Part shown: piece by piece, positions 45,863-54,814 of the stretch | Position numbering within the stretch: the stretch's first letter is position 1 | How the letters are laid out: the number at the start of each line of letters is the position of its first letter | Origin: Devosia rhizoryzae | GTDB lineage: Bacteria > Pseudomonadota > Alphaproteobacteria > Rhizobiales > Devosiaceae | Direction of reading: 5' to 3' | Assembly (NCBI RefSeq): GCF_016698665.1 | Contig: NZ_CP068046.1 | Location: 1,178,001 to 1,242,000, forward strand | Length of the DNA: 64,000 nucleotides | Notes under the pieces: model-generated | Seen by the model: only the letters and a program-made list of their open reading frames with translations | Told to the model about the DNA's origin: nothing | Database searches by the model: none | Position numbers and translations under genes: made by a program

Positions 45863-46341
45863 GCGTGGCATTTACCAAGGAAGACAGCGCTGAGACAGCT
45901 GCCGAAACCATGCTGCCGGAGCGGACGGTTCCCGAGGGGCCAAACCTTGTCACCGCGGAGGGGCTGGCGGCTCTGGAGCGGCAGCTGGAGGCAGCGCGCG
46001 TGGCGTATGAAGCGGCGTTGCGGATCGAGGATGTCAATGAGCGGCGGCGGCAGGCGGCTAATCCCTATCGGGATTTACGGTATTTCGACGAGCGCTTGCG
46101 CACAGCGCAGGTGATCGAGGCGCCGCAGGAAGCGGGTGTCGTTGCCTTTGGCAGCACGGTGACCTTCGAGCGTGACGATGGGCGGGTGCAGACCTACCGA
46201 ATCGTCGGTGAGGATGAGGCCGATCCGAAAGCGGGGACGGTGTCGTTTTCCTCGCCAGTGGCGCGGGCGCTGATGGGCAAGAGCGTCGGCGATGTGGTGA
46301 CGGTTGGCGGCCGCGAGGTCGAGGTGGTGAAAGTCGGGTGA
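45859..46341 (+). CDS. GreA/GreB-like transcription factor
   Basis: A 160-residue protein. The N-terminal helical hairpin begins LVTAEGLAALERQLEAARVAYEA-like. The C-terminal FKBP-like domain (about 90-160) is clear: VVAFGSTVTFERDDGRVQTY, PVARALMGKSVGDVV. The hairpin tip, where GreA has the catalytic DLxEN acids, reads ERRRQAANPYRDL here. It may therefore bind RNA polymerase without stimulating transcript cleavage (inference). It is coupled to the SRAP gene. Confidence 0.85.
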   Translation: MSVAFTKEDSAETAAETMLPERTVPEGPNLVTAEGLAALERQLEAARVAYEAALRIEDVNERRRQAANPYRDLRYFDERLRTAQVIEAPQEAGVVAFGSTVTFERDDGRVQTYRIVGEDEADPKAGTVSFSSPVARALMGKSVGDVVTVGGREVEVVKVG

Positions 46342-46347
46342 CAGGAT

Positions 46348-46863
46348 CTAGGCGAGGGATCTGGCCAGAATTTCGTCGACCACTTCGCGGAGGGGTCGCG
46401 TCGTATCGATGCTGATCGCCACCTTGGGAAGGTCTTGTCGCTTCTTGTGCAGATGGCGTGTCATTTCGCGTTCTGCGGGTTCGGAACCCCATTCGTCGCG
46501 GCGCAGCAGCAGGCGGCTTTCGATGGTTGGCCAGTCGGCCTCGAGCAAGAAGACGGCGTCCATGAGGTGGACGAACTGGTCGTGGTTGCGCGAACCGCCG
46601 CAGAAGAAGGTCACCTCGTGGGTCCGGTCGGCGATGATGGCCTTGACCTCGTCGACGGGCCAGATGTGGTGATCGTTGATGAAGGCGAGGTCTTCGACCG
46701 CTGAGGCCGCAGGATCGAGCGGGGCGCCGGTTTGCGGATCGCCCTGGTAGGCGAGGGTGCGATCGCCATGCACGACATGGAAGCCACGGCGTTCGAGTTC
46801 GGTGGCGACCGTGGTCTTGCCGGAGCCGGAAACGCCTTCGATCAGGATGTTGCGCAGGGCCAT
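46348..46863 (-). CDS. P-loop kinase/ATPase (AAA-like, nucleoside-kinase-like)
   Basis: A 171-residue protein with Walker A GVSGSGKTT at the N-terminus, a DGD-like VVHGDRTLAYQ segment, EVTFFCGGSRNHDQFV and a lid rich in arginines (ESRLLLRRDEW). Size and layout suggest a small-molecule kinase such as shikimate/gluconate kinase relatives, but no substrate motif is decisive. ATG 46863. It follows the MFS gene by three bases on the same strand. Confidence 0.8.
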   Translation of the reverse strand: MALRNILIEGVSGSGKTTVATELERRGFHVVHGDRTLAYQGDPQTGAPLDPAASAVEDLAFINDHHIWPVDEVKAIIADRTHEVTFFCGGSRNHDQFVHLMDAVFLLEADWPTIESRLLLRRDEWGSEPAEREMTRHLHKKRQDLPKVAISIDTTRPLREVVDEILARSLA

Positions 46864-46866
46864 GGC

Positions 46867-48066
46867 TCAGTCCGTGGCGCGCAAGCCGCGCCTTTGCCCT
46901 AGCATAACCCAAATGGCGAGCGGCACCATGCACAAGCCTGCCCAGGCATAAGCGGGGAGGATGCCGAGCCTTTCGGCGAGGAAACCGAAGAGCAGCGTTG
47001 CCGCGACGCCGACGAGGTTTTCCGCCATCACCAGCGCGGATGTGGTGGTGGCGCGGCTCGTGCCTTCCATGACGCGGTGGAAGCGCGCTTCCGCCAGGAC
47101 GCTGACCGGAGCGACAATTACGTAGGCGGCGCAGAGCGGCAGGACGAAAAGGGGCGATGTGCCGAGCGCGGCGAGGATCAGCAGGGCGCCGCCCAGGAGC
47201 GGCAGGGACCAGGCCAGCGCCGGGCGCCCGTCAAGGCGGTGGGCATGAATGCTGGCCAGGGCATAGGCTGCTTCGACACCGGCGCCGGCGACGCCCCAGG
47301 CCCAGACCGGCAGGCTGATGGCGAGAAAATAGAGCTGGTCGAACTCTTCGAGCAGTTCGAAGACGATGAGGCCAGCGGCCATATAGGTGGTGACGAAGCG
47401 CAGGTCTGGGTGACGGCGGAACTCGTTTGCCGCGTCGCGGAAGTGGCTCAAGTAGGAGCCCGTTTGCTCCGGCTGAACTTGTTTGGCGCCGAGGCGGCGG
47501 ACGTCTTCTAGCCAGAAGGCGATCGCAGCGGCGGCGAGAAGCGGCGGGATGGAGAGCCATATGGCCCAGTCGAAACCGGCCGCGGCAACGAAGCCGCCCA
47601 GCAAGGTTCCGGTACCGATGCCCAGGCCTTCGGCGGCGTTGTCGCGGCCCAGGACCTTGTCGAAGTCGTCGCTGCGGCCGTCATGCGCCATGCGCTCGTA
47701 AAGCAGCGCTTCGCGGGAGCCGGACTGGGCGGCCTGGCCCAGGCTCCAGAACAGGAAGCCGAGGCCATAGAGCCAGAAATTGCCGGCGGCGAAGCCCCAA
47801 AGAACGAATGTCAGTGACTTGGCCAGTGGGGCGAGGACAAGCAGCACGCGGCGGTCGAAATGGTCCGAAAGGGCTCCGGACGGCATTTCCAGGAGGATGG
47901 CGCTGAGCGACCAGAATGCAAGGAGAGCGCCGATCTGGCTAACGCTTAGCCCTTCCAGCTCGAAGAGCGCGGTGTAGATGGCATAGGCCAGCATGCAGTC
48001 GAATAGGAAAGCATAGGAATAGTAGAGCACGAGGAACCGGCGCAGCGGGAGCAAAGGTCTGGACAT
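46867..48066 (-). CDS. MFS transporter
   Basis: A 399-residue protein with about twelve membrane helices. The loop 2-3 signature appears as PSGALSDHFDRRVLL. The substrate is unknown. It is divergent from a TetR-type regulator across about 80 bases that contain an inverted repeat, so TetR control of this exporter is likely (inference). Confidence 0.9.
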   Translation of the reverse strand: MSRPLLPLRRFLVLYYSYAFLFDCMLAYAIYTALFELEGLSVSQIGALLAFWSLSAILLEMPSGALSDHFDRRVLLVLAPLAKSLTFVLWGFAAGNFWLYGLGFLFWSLGQAAQSGSREALLYERMAHDGRSDDFDKVLGRDNAAEGLGIGTGTLLGGFVAAAGFDWAIWLSIPPLLAAAAIAFWLEDVRRLGAKQVQPEQTGSYLSHFRDAANEFRRHPDLRFVTTYMAAGLIVFELLEEFDQLYFLAISLPVWAWGVAGAGVEAAYALASIHAHRLDGRPALAWSLPLLGGALLILAALGTSPLFVLPLCAAYVIVAPVSVLAEARFHRVMEGTSRATTTSALVMAENLVGVAATLLFGFLAERLGILPAYAWAGLCMVPLAIWVMLGQRRGLRATD

Positions 48067-48076
48067 GGCCGCAGTT

Positions 48077-48152
48077 CCATTTCAGAACGCCAGGTGAGTA
48101 ACCCTGCCGAGTTGCTGGGTCAATATGTTTCAGAATGATCGGTTTGAAATGG
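48077..48152. promoter_or_regulatory. Inverted repeat between MFS and TetR genes, candidate operator
   Basis: CCATTTCA (48077-48084) and TGAAATGG (48145-48152) are perfect inverted copies at the two ends of the divergent intergenic region; a further TTTCAGAA at 48128-48135 resembles the left copy. The arms are far apart, so two separate half-site pairs are also possible. Confidence 0.35.
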
Positions 48153-48724
48153 CGCGGCCACGGCTTTATGTGCGGGACGAGGTGATCGACAAGGCGATGG
48201 AGCTCTTCTGGCGACAGGGCTATGAGGGCGCGCATTTGCAGGCGCTGGTCGAGCATACGGGGCTCAACCGCTTCAGCCTCTACAAGGAATTCGGCGGCAA
48301 GGCGGGCCTCTACGAGGCGGCGCTGGAGCGGTTCTTGGGATTATTGCTGGCGCAATATCGGCAGGTGCTGACGCAGGCGCCGCTTGGGCTCGAAAATATC
48401 GAGGCGGTGCTGAAGAGCCTGCAATATGGCAGCCAGTATTATGGGTGCTTCATGCTCAACACCTTGACGCAGAAGGATACCGTGCCGCCGGGGGCGTTCG
48501 AGAAGGCCGTGGCGGCATCGGAGGAAATTGAGGCGCTTTACCATGGCAATCTGGTCAGCGCCGCAGCGCGCGGGCAGGTGAATGCCGGTGCGAGCCTGTC
48601 GGGCTTGGGCAAGATGCTGCAGACGCTCGACCAGGGGCTGCATATCCAGGGCCTGGCCGGCACCAGCGATGCACAAAAGGATCGCGTCATCGCGGCGGCA
48701 ATGACCTTGCTCCGGGCGACTTAG
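48149..48724 (+). CDS. TetR family transcriptional regulator
   Basis: A 191-residue protein. The N-terminal helix-turn-helix is ARPRLYVRDEVIDKAMELFW, then GYEGAHLQALVEHTGLNRFSLYKEFGGKAGLY. The C-terminal ligand domain contains GCFMLNT. ATG 48149 (MARPR) fits the family; ATG 48125, eight codons earlier, is in frame. Neither has a strong ribosome-binding site. It is divergent from the MFS gene. Its stop shares TTAG with the uvsE stop. Confidence 0.9.
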   Translation: MARPRLYVRDEVIDKAMELFWRQGYEGAHLQALVEHTGLNRFSLYKEFGGKAGLYEAALERFLGLLLAQYRQVLTQAPLGLENIEAVLKSLQYGSQYYGCFMLNTLTQKDTVPPGAFEKAVAASEEIEALYHGNLVSAAARGQVNAGASLSGLGKMLQTLDQGLHIQGLAGTSDAQKDRVIAAAMTLLRAT

Positions 48725-49755
48725 GCGCTTTCGCTTTCCATAAGGCTTTCCTGCTCGCCTTCCAGCGCCTTCTGCTGCGCCGGAAAGAGGCCGAAGCGGG
48801 CAGCGACGTCGGGCGCGTAACGCAGGAGGTCGGGCCGGAGCTTGATCAAAGCCAAGTCCTTCGATTTGGCTTCCAGCATGACGTCGAACTCCAGGCCTTT
48901 GGCGATGCGCATGAAGGAAATGAACTCGAAGGGCTGCACGAAATCGGCGTGGCCGGTCCAGACGGGAGCGACGATCACCGTCTCGGCCTTGCCGGTCTTG
49001 CGGTTCTTGCGCGCCAGCTGGCGCAGCTCGGTGCGGGGTGAGGAAAAATGAACTTTCGGGCGCACCTCCGAAGGCCAAGTCGCCAGCATGCTGGAGAGCG
49101 CGTCGCGCAGATCGAGGCCCTCGGGGTTGAGGCACCAGAAATGCTGATGATCGAAGATCAGCCTTACGCCAGTGTGTTCGTGGACATAGAGCGTGTCGGC
49201 ACAGGAAAAGCGCAGGTCGTCGTTTTCAAGCACGAGGCGGCGGCGCACCGGCTCGGGGAGGGTGGGCCAGGTCTCGACCCAGCGCTGCCGGGCCGCGATC
49301 TTGTCATCATAGACGCCGCCGACATGGACCACCATGACCGCTTCTGGTCCAAGGCCCATAAGGTCGAGCATTTCAGCCTGGCTCGTGAGGTCCCAGATGC
49401 TTTTGCGCACCAGTTCCGGGTCGGGGCTGTTGAGGACGATGAACTGGCTGGGGTGAAAGGAGAGCCGCAGGCCAAGCTCGCGCGCCCGCTTGCCGATGAT
49501 TGCGAGATCTCCTGCGCAGTCCTGCACCATCGAGTGGAACTGCGGCATGTCGGGGTGGGTGGCATAAGGCGCAAGGTCAGAAGACATGCGGTACATGCTG
49601 ATCTGGTGCTTCACCAGATAGTCGAAGATATCCGAGAGATACCCCAGCGAGACACGAAGATGGGGGTTGGATTGCGAGCGACGCGCGTCGTTGCTTTTGA
49701 GCGCAGGGTTGCCCAGCACCTTGACGGGAAAGCCGAGCTTGAGGAGATTGGACAT
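48721..49755 (-). CDS. uvsE: UV damage endonuclease UvsE/UVDE
   Basis: A TIM-barrel endonuclease that nicks DNA 5' of UV photoproducts and other lesions, 344 residues. Family segments are YRMSSDLAPYATHPDMP, LSFHPSQFIVLNS, VMVVHVGGVYDDK, LVLENDD, LIFDHQHFWCLNP and MLEAKSKDLA, providing the metal ligands. ATG 49755 has a GGAGG site. It is 83 bases downstream of lexA, possibly cotranscribed and thus under SOS control. Confidence 0.93.
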   Translation of the reverse strand: MSNLLKLGFPVKVLGNPALKSNDARRSQSNPHLRVSLGYLSDIFDYLVKHQISMYRMSSDLAPYATHPDMPQFHSMVQDCAGDLAIIGKRARELGLRLSFHPSQFIVLNSPDPELVRKSIWDLTSQAEMLDLMGLGPEAVMVVHVGGVYDDKIAARQRWVETWPTLPEPVRRRLVLENDDLRFSCADTLYVHEHTGVRLIFDHQHFWCLNPEGLDLRDALSSMLATWPSEVRPKVHFSSPRTELRQLARKNRKTGKAETVIVAPVWTGHADFVQPFEFISFMRIAKGLEFDVMLEAKSKDLALIKLRPDLLRYAPDVAARFGLFPAQQKALEGEQESLMESESA

Positions 49756-49810
49756 TCACATTGCCTCCGAGGAGGGAATGCACGACTCTTTACGCCGTTC
49801 CGAAATGATA

Positions 49811-49830
49811 GAGCCGGGCGAACCCGGCTC
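49811..49830 (-). terminator. Hairpin between lexA and uvsE, weak terminator candidate
   Basis: Eight-base perfect stem GAGCCGGG/CCCGGCTC with tetraloop CGAA, nine bases after the lexA stop. It lacks a T-run leftward, so partial read-through into uvsE or an RNA-stability role is as likely as termination. Confidence 0.4.
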
Positions 49831-49838
49831 GAAGCATT

Positions 49839-50552
49839 CTAGTACTTGCGCAGAAGGCCAATGAGACGGCCCTGAACCTTGACGCGATCAGGCGGGAAGA
49901 TGCGGGTCTCGTAGGCGGGGTTGGCCGCTTCCAGCGCCACGGTATTGCCCTTGCGGCGCAGGCGCTTAAGCGTTGCTTCCTCGTCGTCGACCAGGGCGAC
50001 GACGATCTCGCCGGTGCCGGCCGTGTCCTGGCGCTTGATGACTACGGTGTCGCCATCGAAGATGCCGGCTTCGATCATCGAGTCGCCGCGCACTTCGAGC
50101 GCATAGTGGTCACCGGCACCCAGCATTTCCGGCGGGACCTGGATGGTGTGGGTGTGCTGTTCGATCGCAGAGATCGGCGTACCCGCCGCGATCCGGCCCA
50201 TGACCGGGATCGAGACGGGGCGGGCATATTCTTCTGCCGCAACGCCGCGGGCCGGCGACGTGCTGAGCTTGCCCAAGCTGCCTTCGATCACCGACGGCTC
50301 GAAGCGCGCCTTGCGGCCACCGAGCGAGGGGTTCATTGAATCGGGAAGCTTCACCACTTCCAGGGCGCGGGCGCGGTTCGGCAGGCGGCGGATGAAGCCG
50401 CGTTCTTCAAGCGCCGTGATCAGCCGGTGAATGCCGGATTTGGACGCCAGATCCAGCGCGTCTTTCATTTCGTCAAAGGATGGGGGGATGCCGCTTTCCT
50501 TCATCCGTTCATGGATGAACATGAGCAACTCGTGTTGTTTGCGCGTCAGCAT
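49839..50552 (-). CDS. lexA: SOS repressor LexA
   Basis: A 237-residue repressor-autoprotease. The N-terminal winged helix ([39 protein letters not shown]) is joined by a long linker to the S24 peptidase domain. The self-cleavage bond is Ala123-Gly124 (GRIAAG), with catalytic Ser158 (GDSM) and Lys196 (ATLKRL). The linker is longer than in E. coli LexA, as usual in Alphaproteobacteria. Two SOS boxes lie 21-61 bases upstream. Confidence 0.97.
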   Translation of the reverse strand: MLTRKQHELLMFIHERMKESGIPPSFDEMKDALDLASKSGIHRLITALEERGFIRRLPNRARALEVVKLPDSMNPSLGGRKARFEPSVIEGSLGKLSTSPARGVAAEEYARPVSIPVMGRIAAGTPISAIEQHTHTIQVPPEMLGAGDHYALEVRGDSMIEAGIFDGDTVVIKRQDTAGTGEIVVALVDDEEATLKRLRRKGNTVALEAANPAYETRIFPPDRVKVQGRLIGLLRKY

Positions 50553-50573
50553 CGGCCCGGCATCCTAGAATCG

Positions 50574-50588
50574 GAACATAGACAGAAC
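50574..50588 (-). promoter_or_regulatory. LexA operator (SOS box) 1, lexA promoter
   Basis: Read leftward GTTC-TGTCTAT-GTTC, an exact GTTC-N7-GTTC alphaproteobacterial SOS box, 22 bases upstream of the lexA start codon. Supports autoregulation. Confidence 0.85.
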
Positions 50589-50598
50589 GGTTATAATC

Positions 50599-50613
50599 GT
50601 TCCATTTATGTTC
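50599..50613 (+). promoter_or_regulatory. LexA operator (SOS box) 2, lexA promoter
   Basis: GTTC-CATTTAT-GTTC, a second exact GTTC-N7-GTTC box, on the opposite strand and ten bases from the first. It lies between the moeA stop and lexA. Confidence 0.85.
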
Positions 50614-50638
50614 TGCAATGCCACAAATAAAACACGGG

Positions 50639-51841
50639 TCAGAATGCGTCGATCGACAGGGCTTCGACTATCGCGCCGGCCCCTTGACCGGAGTCATGCT
50701 CTGGCTGGGTGATCAGCATGTCGGCCTTGGACAGCGACGAGGTGTGGCCACTGTCGGTCTGCGCGATTGGGAGAAGGGTGGGGCCGCTTGTAGAGTGGAC
50801 CAGCTGCGCGCGCATGAAGTGGCGGCGGGCGGTGTTTGGCGGGGTCGGTGCGGCGAGCGGCAGATGCCAGTGCGGCGGTTCGGCATAGCCGAGCCAGGCG
50901 CGCAGTGCCGGCTTGATGAAGACGATGGCGGTGACCAGCGCCGAGACGGGATTGCCAGGCAGGCCGAAGACCAGGGTCTTGCCGCGCATGCCGAACATCA
51001 GGGGTTTTCCCGGGCGCATGTTGATGCGCCAGAAATCGAGCGAGACGCCGAGGTCTTTGAGCACATCCTGAACGAGGTCATGTTCGCCGACCGAAGCGCC
51101 GCCGGTGGTGATCAACACATCCGGTTCGCTTGCAAAGGCCTCCGCAAGACGGGTGCGGAGCAGGTCGATGTCGTCGCCGATGATGCCGTGATCGGTGATG
51201 GTCTCGGCATAGGGCTTCAGCAGCGCGGCAAGGGCGAAGCTGTTGGAGCCGACGATCTGGTCGGGCCCGAGCGGTGTGCCTGGCACGACAAGCTCATTAC
51301 CGGTGGCAACGAGACCGATGCGGGGACGCCTGGCGACGGTGAGTTCTGCGTGGTTTGCCGCTGCTGCCACGGCGATATGCATCGGTGTCAGCAGCGTGCC
51401 GGGCTCCAAAAGCGCCTGACCCGTAGCGAAATCGTTACCCTTCGGCCGAATGCTGTGGCCAAGCCGGGCAGGGGCGGTGAAGCGGACGAAATCGCTATCG
51501 CGCTGCGCTTCTTCCTGCATGATTACCGTGTCGGCGCCGGAGGGAAGGGGCGCGCCGGTGAAGATGCGGACGGCTTCGCCGGCAGACACCGTGCCGTCGA
51601 ATGCGGTTCCAGCCTGGGACATGCCGATGACTCTAAGCGCGTGTCCCTCGACCACGTCGGCGGCGCGCATGGCGTAGCCGTCCATGGCGCTAGCGTTGAA
51701 TGGTGGCTGATCGTGCGTGGCGATTAGCGCAGAGGTCAGAACGCGGCCGAGGGCGTCCGTCAGCGGCGTGGTTTCGGGGGTGACCGCAGGCACGCGGGCA
51801 AGAATGGCTTTCAGCGCCTCGTCGACGGGCAGGAGGGTCAT
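50639..51841 (-). CDS. moeA: Molybdopterin molybdotransferase MoeA
   Basis: Inserts molybdate into adenylylated molybdopterin, 400 residues. Motifs are [62 protein letters not shown] and [16 protein letters not shown] 51841 overlaps the moaC stop as ATGA. It is the sixth gene of the trp-moa-lexA run. Confidence 0.97.
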   Translation of the reverse strand: MTLLPVDEALKAILARVPAVTPETTPLTDALGRVLTSALIATHDQPPFNASAMDGYAMRAADVVEGHALRVIGMSQAGTAFDGTVSAGEAVRIFTGAPLPSGADTVIMQEEAQRDSDFVRFTAPARLGHSIRPKGNDFATGQALLEPGTLLTPMHIAVAAAANHAELTVARRPRIGLVATGNELVVPGTPLGPDQIVGSNSFALAALLKPYAETITDHGIIGDDIDLLRTRLAEAFASEPDVLITTGGASVGEHDLVQDVLKDLGVSLDFWRINMRPGKPLMFGMRGKTLVFGLPGNPVSALVTAIVFIKPALRAWLGYAEPPHWHLPLAAPTPPNTARRHFMRAQLVHSTSGPTLLPIAQTDSGHTSSLSKADMLITQPEHDSGQGAGAIVEALSIDAF

Positions 51842-52320
51842 GGCGCGCGCATGAAGTCGCCGGACTTGCCGCCGGATTTTTCGACGAGCCGCAGGTCGGT
51901 GATGGTCATGCCACGATCCACGGCCTTGCCCATGTCATAGAGCGTCAGCGCCGCGACCGAGGCTGCCGTGAGCGCTTCCATCTCGACGCCGGTCTGGCCG
52001 TTGGTTTCGGCGGTGGCGACGATGTGTAGGCCCGATCGTTCGTCCAGCGGATCGATGTCGACGGTGACTTTGGTCAGTGCCAGCGGGTGGCAGAGGGGGA
52101 TCAGGTCGGATGTGCGTTTGGAGGCCATGATGCCGGCAATGCGTGCCGTGGCGATTGCATCGCCCTTCTTGAGACGGTCTTCGACAAAGGCATCGACCGT
52201 CGCGGGGAGGGCGAGGATCGTGGCCTCGGCGACGGCGCGGCGGCGGGTAACGGCCTTGTCGCCAACATCGACCATCTGCGCGCGGCCCTGCGCATCGACA
52301 TGTGTCAGGCGGTCGCTCAT
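51838..52320 (-). CDS. moaC: Cyclic pyranopterin monophosphate synthase MoaC
   Basis: Converts the MoaA product to cyclic pyranopterin monophosphate in molybdenum-cofactor synthesis, 160 residues. Motifs are [65 protein letters not shown] and GGKSGDF. Overlaps trpC and moeA by ATGA. The start is 52320. Confidence 0.97.
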   Translation of the reverse strand: MSDRLTHVDAQGRAQMVDVGDKAVTRRRAVAEATILALPATVDAFVEDRLKKGDAIATARIAGIMASKRTSDLIPLCHPLALTKVTVDIDPLDERSGLHIVATAETNGQTGVEMEALTAASVAALTLYDMGKAVDRGMTITDLRLVEKSGGKSGDFMRAP

Positions 52321-53132
52321 CCGCGGACGGTCTCGGGCTGGCCCATCAGCAGGGCGCGGGTGGCAGCGACAACATCGTCCTGCCGCATCAGCGACTCGCC
52401 GACAAGGAAGGTGCCGACGCCGCAGCGTTGTTCGAGCATGCGGACGTGATCATGCGAGACGATGCCGCTTTCGCTGACCAGGAGCACATCGGAGGGAACG
52501 CCGGCCGCAAGGTTCACCGTCGTCTCGAGCGTTGTTTCGAAGGTGCGGAGGTTACGGTTGTTGACGCCGATGAACTTGGAGTCGAGCGCAAGGGCGCGGT
52601 CGAGTTCGAGCTGGTCATGCACTTCCACGAGCGCGTCCATGCCCCATTCCTCAGCCGCGTCGAGCAGGAAGCGCGCCACGTCGTCGTCAACGGCGGCCAG
52701 AATGATGAGGATGCAATCGGCGCCCCAGGAGCGGGCTTCCGCGACCTGGTAGGTTTCGAACAGGAAGTCCTTGCGCAGCACCGGCAGGCGGGTGGCGGCG
52801 CGGGCTTCGATCAGGTAGCTAGGCAATCCTTGAAAGCTCGGGCGATCGGTCAGCACCGAAAGGCAGGCGGCGCCCGCCGTTTCGTAGGCGCGGGCAATCT
52901 CTGCGGGGTTGAAGTCCGGGCGGATAAGGCCTTTGGAGGGGCTGGCCTTCTTGACCTCGGCAATCAGCGCGAACTTGCCCTGCGCGCGCTTTTCCTTGAT
53001 GGCCTGAACAAAGCCGCGGGGCGCCGGCTGGTCATGGGCTTGCGCCACGACTTCGGCCCAGGGCCGCATGGCCTTGGCGGCGGCGATCTCTTCGCGCTTA
53101 TAGGCTTCGATCTGCTTGAGGATATCGGTCAT
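52317..53132 (-). CDS. trpC: Indole-3-glycerol phosphate synthase
   Basis: A (beta/alpha)8 barrel enzyme of tryptophan synthesis, 271 residues. It has [16 protein letters not shown] (catalytic Lys and Glu region), [44 protein letters not shown] and [11 protein letters not shown]. Not fused to trpF. Overlaps trpD and moaC by ATGA. Confidence 0.97.
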   Translation of the reverse strand: MTDILKQIEAYKREEIAAAKAMRPWAEVVAQAHDQPAPRGFVQAIKEKRAQGKFALIAEVKKASPSKGLIRPDFNPAEIARAYETAGAACLSVLTDRPSFQGLPSYLIEARAATRLPVLRKDFLFETYQVAEARSWGADCILIILAAVDDDVARFLLDAAEEWGMDALVEVHDQLELDRALALDSKFIGVNNRNLRTFETTLETTVNLAAGVPSDVLLVSESGIVSHDHVRMLEQRCGVGTFLVGESLMRQDDVVAATRALLMGQPETVRG

Positions 53133-54148
53133 GGCGCTCGTCCGTTCGAAACCGCAACAAGGCGGGCGAGAGTGTTCTTGGCGTCGCCATTGTCGATGGC
53201 GCGCGCGGCGGCTTCCGCACCGTCACGGAGCGTTTCGACCTTATCGGCCACAATGAGGGCGGCGGCGGCATTGAGCAAGACGATATCGCGGTAAGCGCCG
53301 GGCGCGCCGTCGAAGAGCGCGTGGATGGCTTGGGCGTTCTCTTCCGGCGTGCCGCCGAGGATTTCGGCCAGATCGTATTGCTTTAGGCCGGCATCTTCGG
53401 GCCGAACTTCGAAGCTGCGGAGGTCGCCATTGGCGATCTGCGCCACGAAGCTTTTGCCGGTGACGGTCAGTTCGTCGAGGCCGTCGCAGCCATGCACGAC
53501 CCAAGCCTTCTTGACGCGGTTGGCCTGAAGGGCCTGAGCGACCTTTTCGACCCATTCTTCGGCAAAGACGCCAAGGAGGTAGCGGCCAACGCTGGCCGGA
53601 TTGGATTGCGGACCCAGAAGATTGAACATGGTGCGCACGCCCATTTCGGCCCGGGCAGGACCGACATGCTTCATCGCTGGGTGATGGGATGGCGCGAACA
53701 TGAAGCCGATGCCGGCTTCGCGGATGGTTTGGGCGATCGCGTCAGGGCCGAGATCGAGCTTTACGCCGAGGGCTTCGAGCGCCTGCGAGGAGCCGGATTT
53801 GGAGGAGAGTGCGCGGTTGCCATGCTTGGCCACGGGGACACCGAGGGAAGCCACTACGATCGCGGCTGCCGTAGAAATGTTGAGCGTGCCGTGACCATCG
53901 CCGCCTGTGCCGACGATGTCGATGGCGTCAGCGGGCGCTTCCACCGGCACCATCATTTCGCGCAGGATCGATACGGCGGCTGCGATTTCACCGGCCGTTT
54001 CGCCCTTGAGGCGCATGCCCATGAGGAAGGCGCCGGTTTGGCTGGCGGTGGCTTCGCCTGCCATGATGAAGCGCATGACGCCGCGCATTTCCTCGCCGGT
54101 GAGATCGCGGCGCTGCGCGATCTTGTTGAGAGCCTGCTTGATCTCCAT
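53129..54148 (-). CDS. trpD: Anthranilate phosphoribosyltransferase
   Basis: Joins anthranilate to PRPP, 339 residues. Motifs are [17 protein letters not shown] (PRPP loop), [35 protein letters not shown] and the [13 protein letters not shown] segment. ATG 54148 overlaps the trpG stop as ATGA; the GTG one codon upstream is unnecessary. Confidence 0.97.
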   Translation of the reverse strand: MEIKQALNKIAQRRDLTGEEMRGVMRFIMAGEATASQTGAFLMGMRLKGETAGEIAAAVSILREMMVPVEAPADAIDIVGTGGDGHGTLNISTAAAIVVASLGVPVAKHGNRALSSKSGSSQALEALGVKLDLGPDAIAQTIREAGIGFMFAPSHHPAMKHVGPARAEMGVRTMFNLLGPQSNPASVGRYLLGVFAEEWVEKVAQALQANRVKKAWVVHGCDGLDELTVTGKSFVAQIANGDLRSFEVRPEDAGLKQYDLAEILGGTPEENAQAIHALFDGAPGAYRDIVLLNAAAALIVADKVETLRDGAEAAARAIDNGDAKNTLARLVAVSNGRAP

Positions 54149-54747
54149 CACGCGGCCTTCCGGGCGTTGAAGTCGCGGGCGATGTTGAGGAAGTTTTGGA
54201 GCAGTGCGTGGCCGTTTTCCGAGGCAATGCTTTCGGGGTGAAACTGCACGCCATGCACCGGCAGCGTCTTGTGCTGCATTCCCATGATGAGGCCATCGTC
54301 GGTAGAGGCGGTGACTTCGAGCGTCTCGGGCAGGGTGTCCTGCTTGACGATCAGCGAATGGTAGCGCGTCGCTTCAAAACCGGCATTGAGGCCGCGGAAG
54401 ATGCCCTTGCCGGTGTGGTTGATCTTGCTGGTCTTGCCGTGGAACAGCACCGGTGCGCGCACCACGTCGCCGCCCAGAGCCTGGCCCATGGCCTGGTGTC
54501 CGAGGCAGACACCGAGCATCGGGATCTCGCCCTTGAAGCGATCGATGGTGGCGAGGCAAATGCCGGCTTCGTTTGGGGTGCAGGGACCGGGAGACAGGAC
54601 GATCGCCTCGGGCGCCATTTCGGCGATCTGGTCGAGAGTGATCTTGTCATTGCGGTGAACGGTGATGTCGGCGCCGAGTTCGCCCAGGAAGTGGACGAGA
54701 TTGTAGGTGAAGCTGTCGTAGTTATCGATGACGAGGGTCTTGGTCAT
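54148..54747 (-). CDS. trpG: Anthranilate synthase component II (glutamine amidotransferase)
   Basis: Supplies ammonia to TrpE, 199 residues. The class I amidotransferase triad is Cys in [15 protein letters not shown] and His/Glu in [11 protein letters not shown]. The start is [28 protein letters not shown]. It may also serve as PabA (inference). It lies 67 bases downstream of trpE. Confidence 0.96.
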   Translation of the reverse strand: MTKTLVIDNYDSFTYNLVHFLGELGADITVHRNDKITLDQIAEMAPEAIVLSPGPCTPNEAGICLATIDRFKGEIPMLGVCLGHQAMGQALGGDVVRAPVLFHGKTSKINHTGKGIFRGLNAGFEATRYHSLIVKQDTLPETLEVTASTDDGLIMGMQHKTLPVHGVQFHPESIASENGHALLQNFLNIARDFNARKAA

Positions 54748-54814
54748 GAGCGGTCCTCAACGGGTTCTGGAGATGGCGATCAGAACCAGCTTTGCCATCG
54801 TATTGAATGACCCA

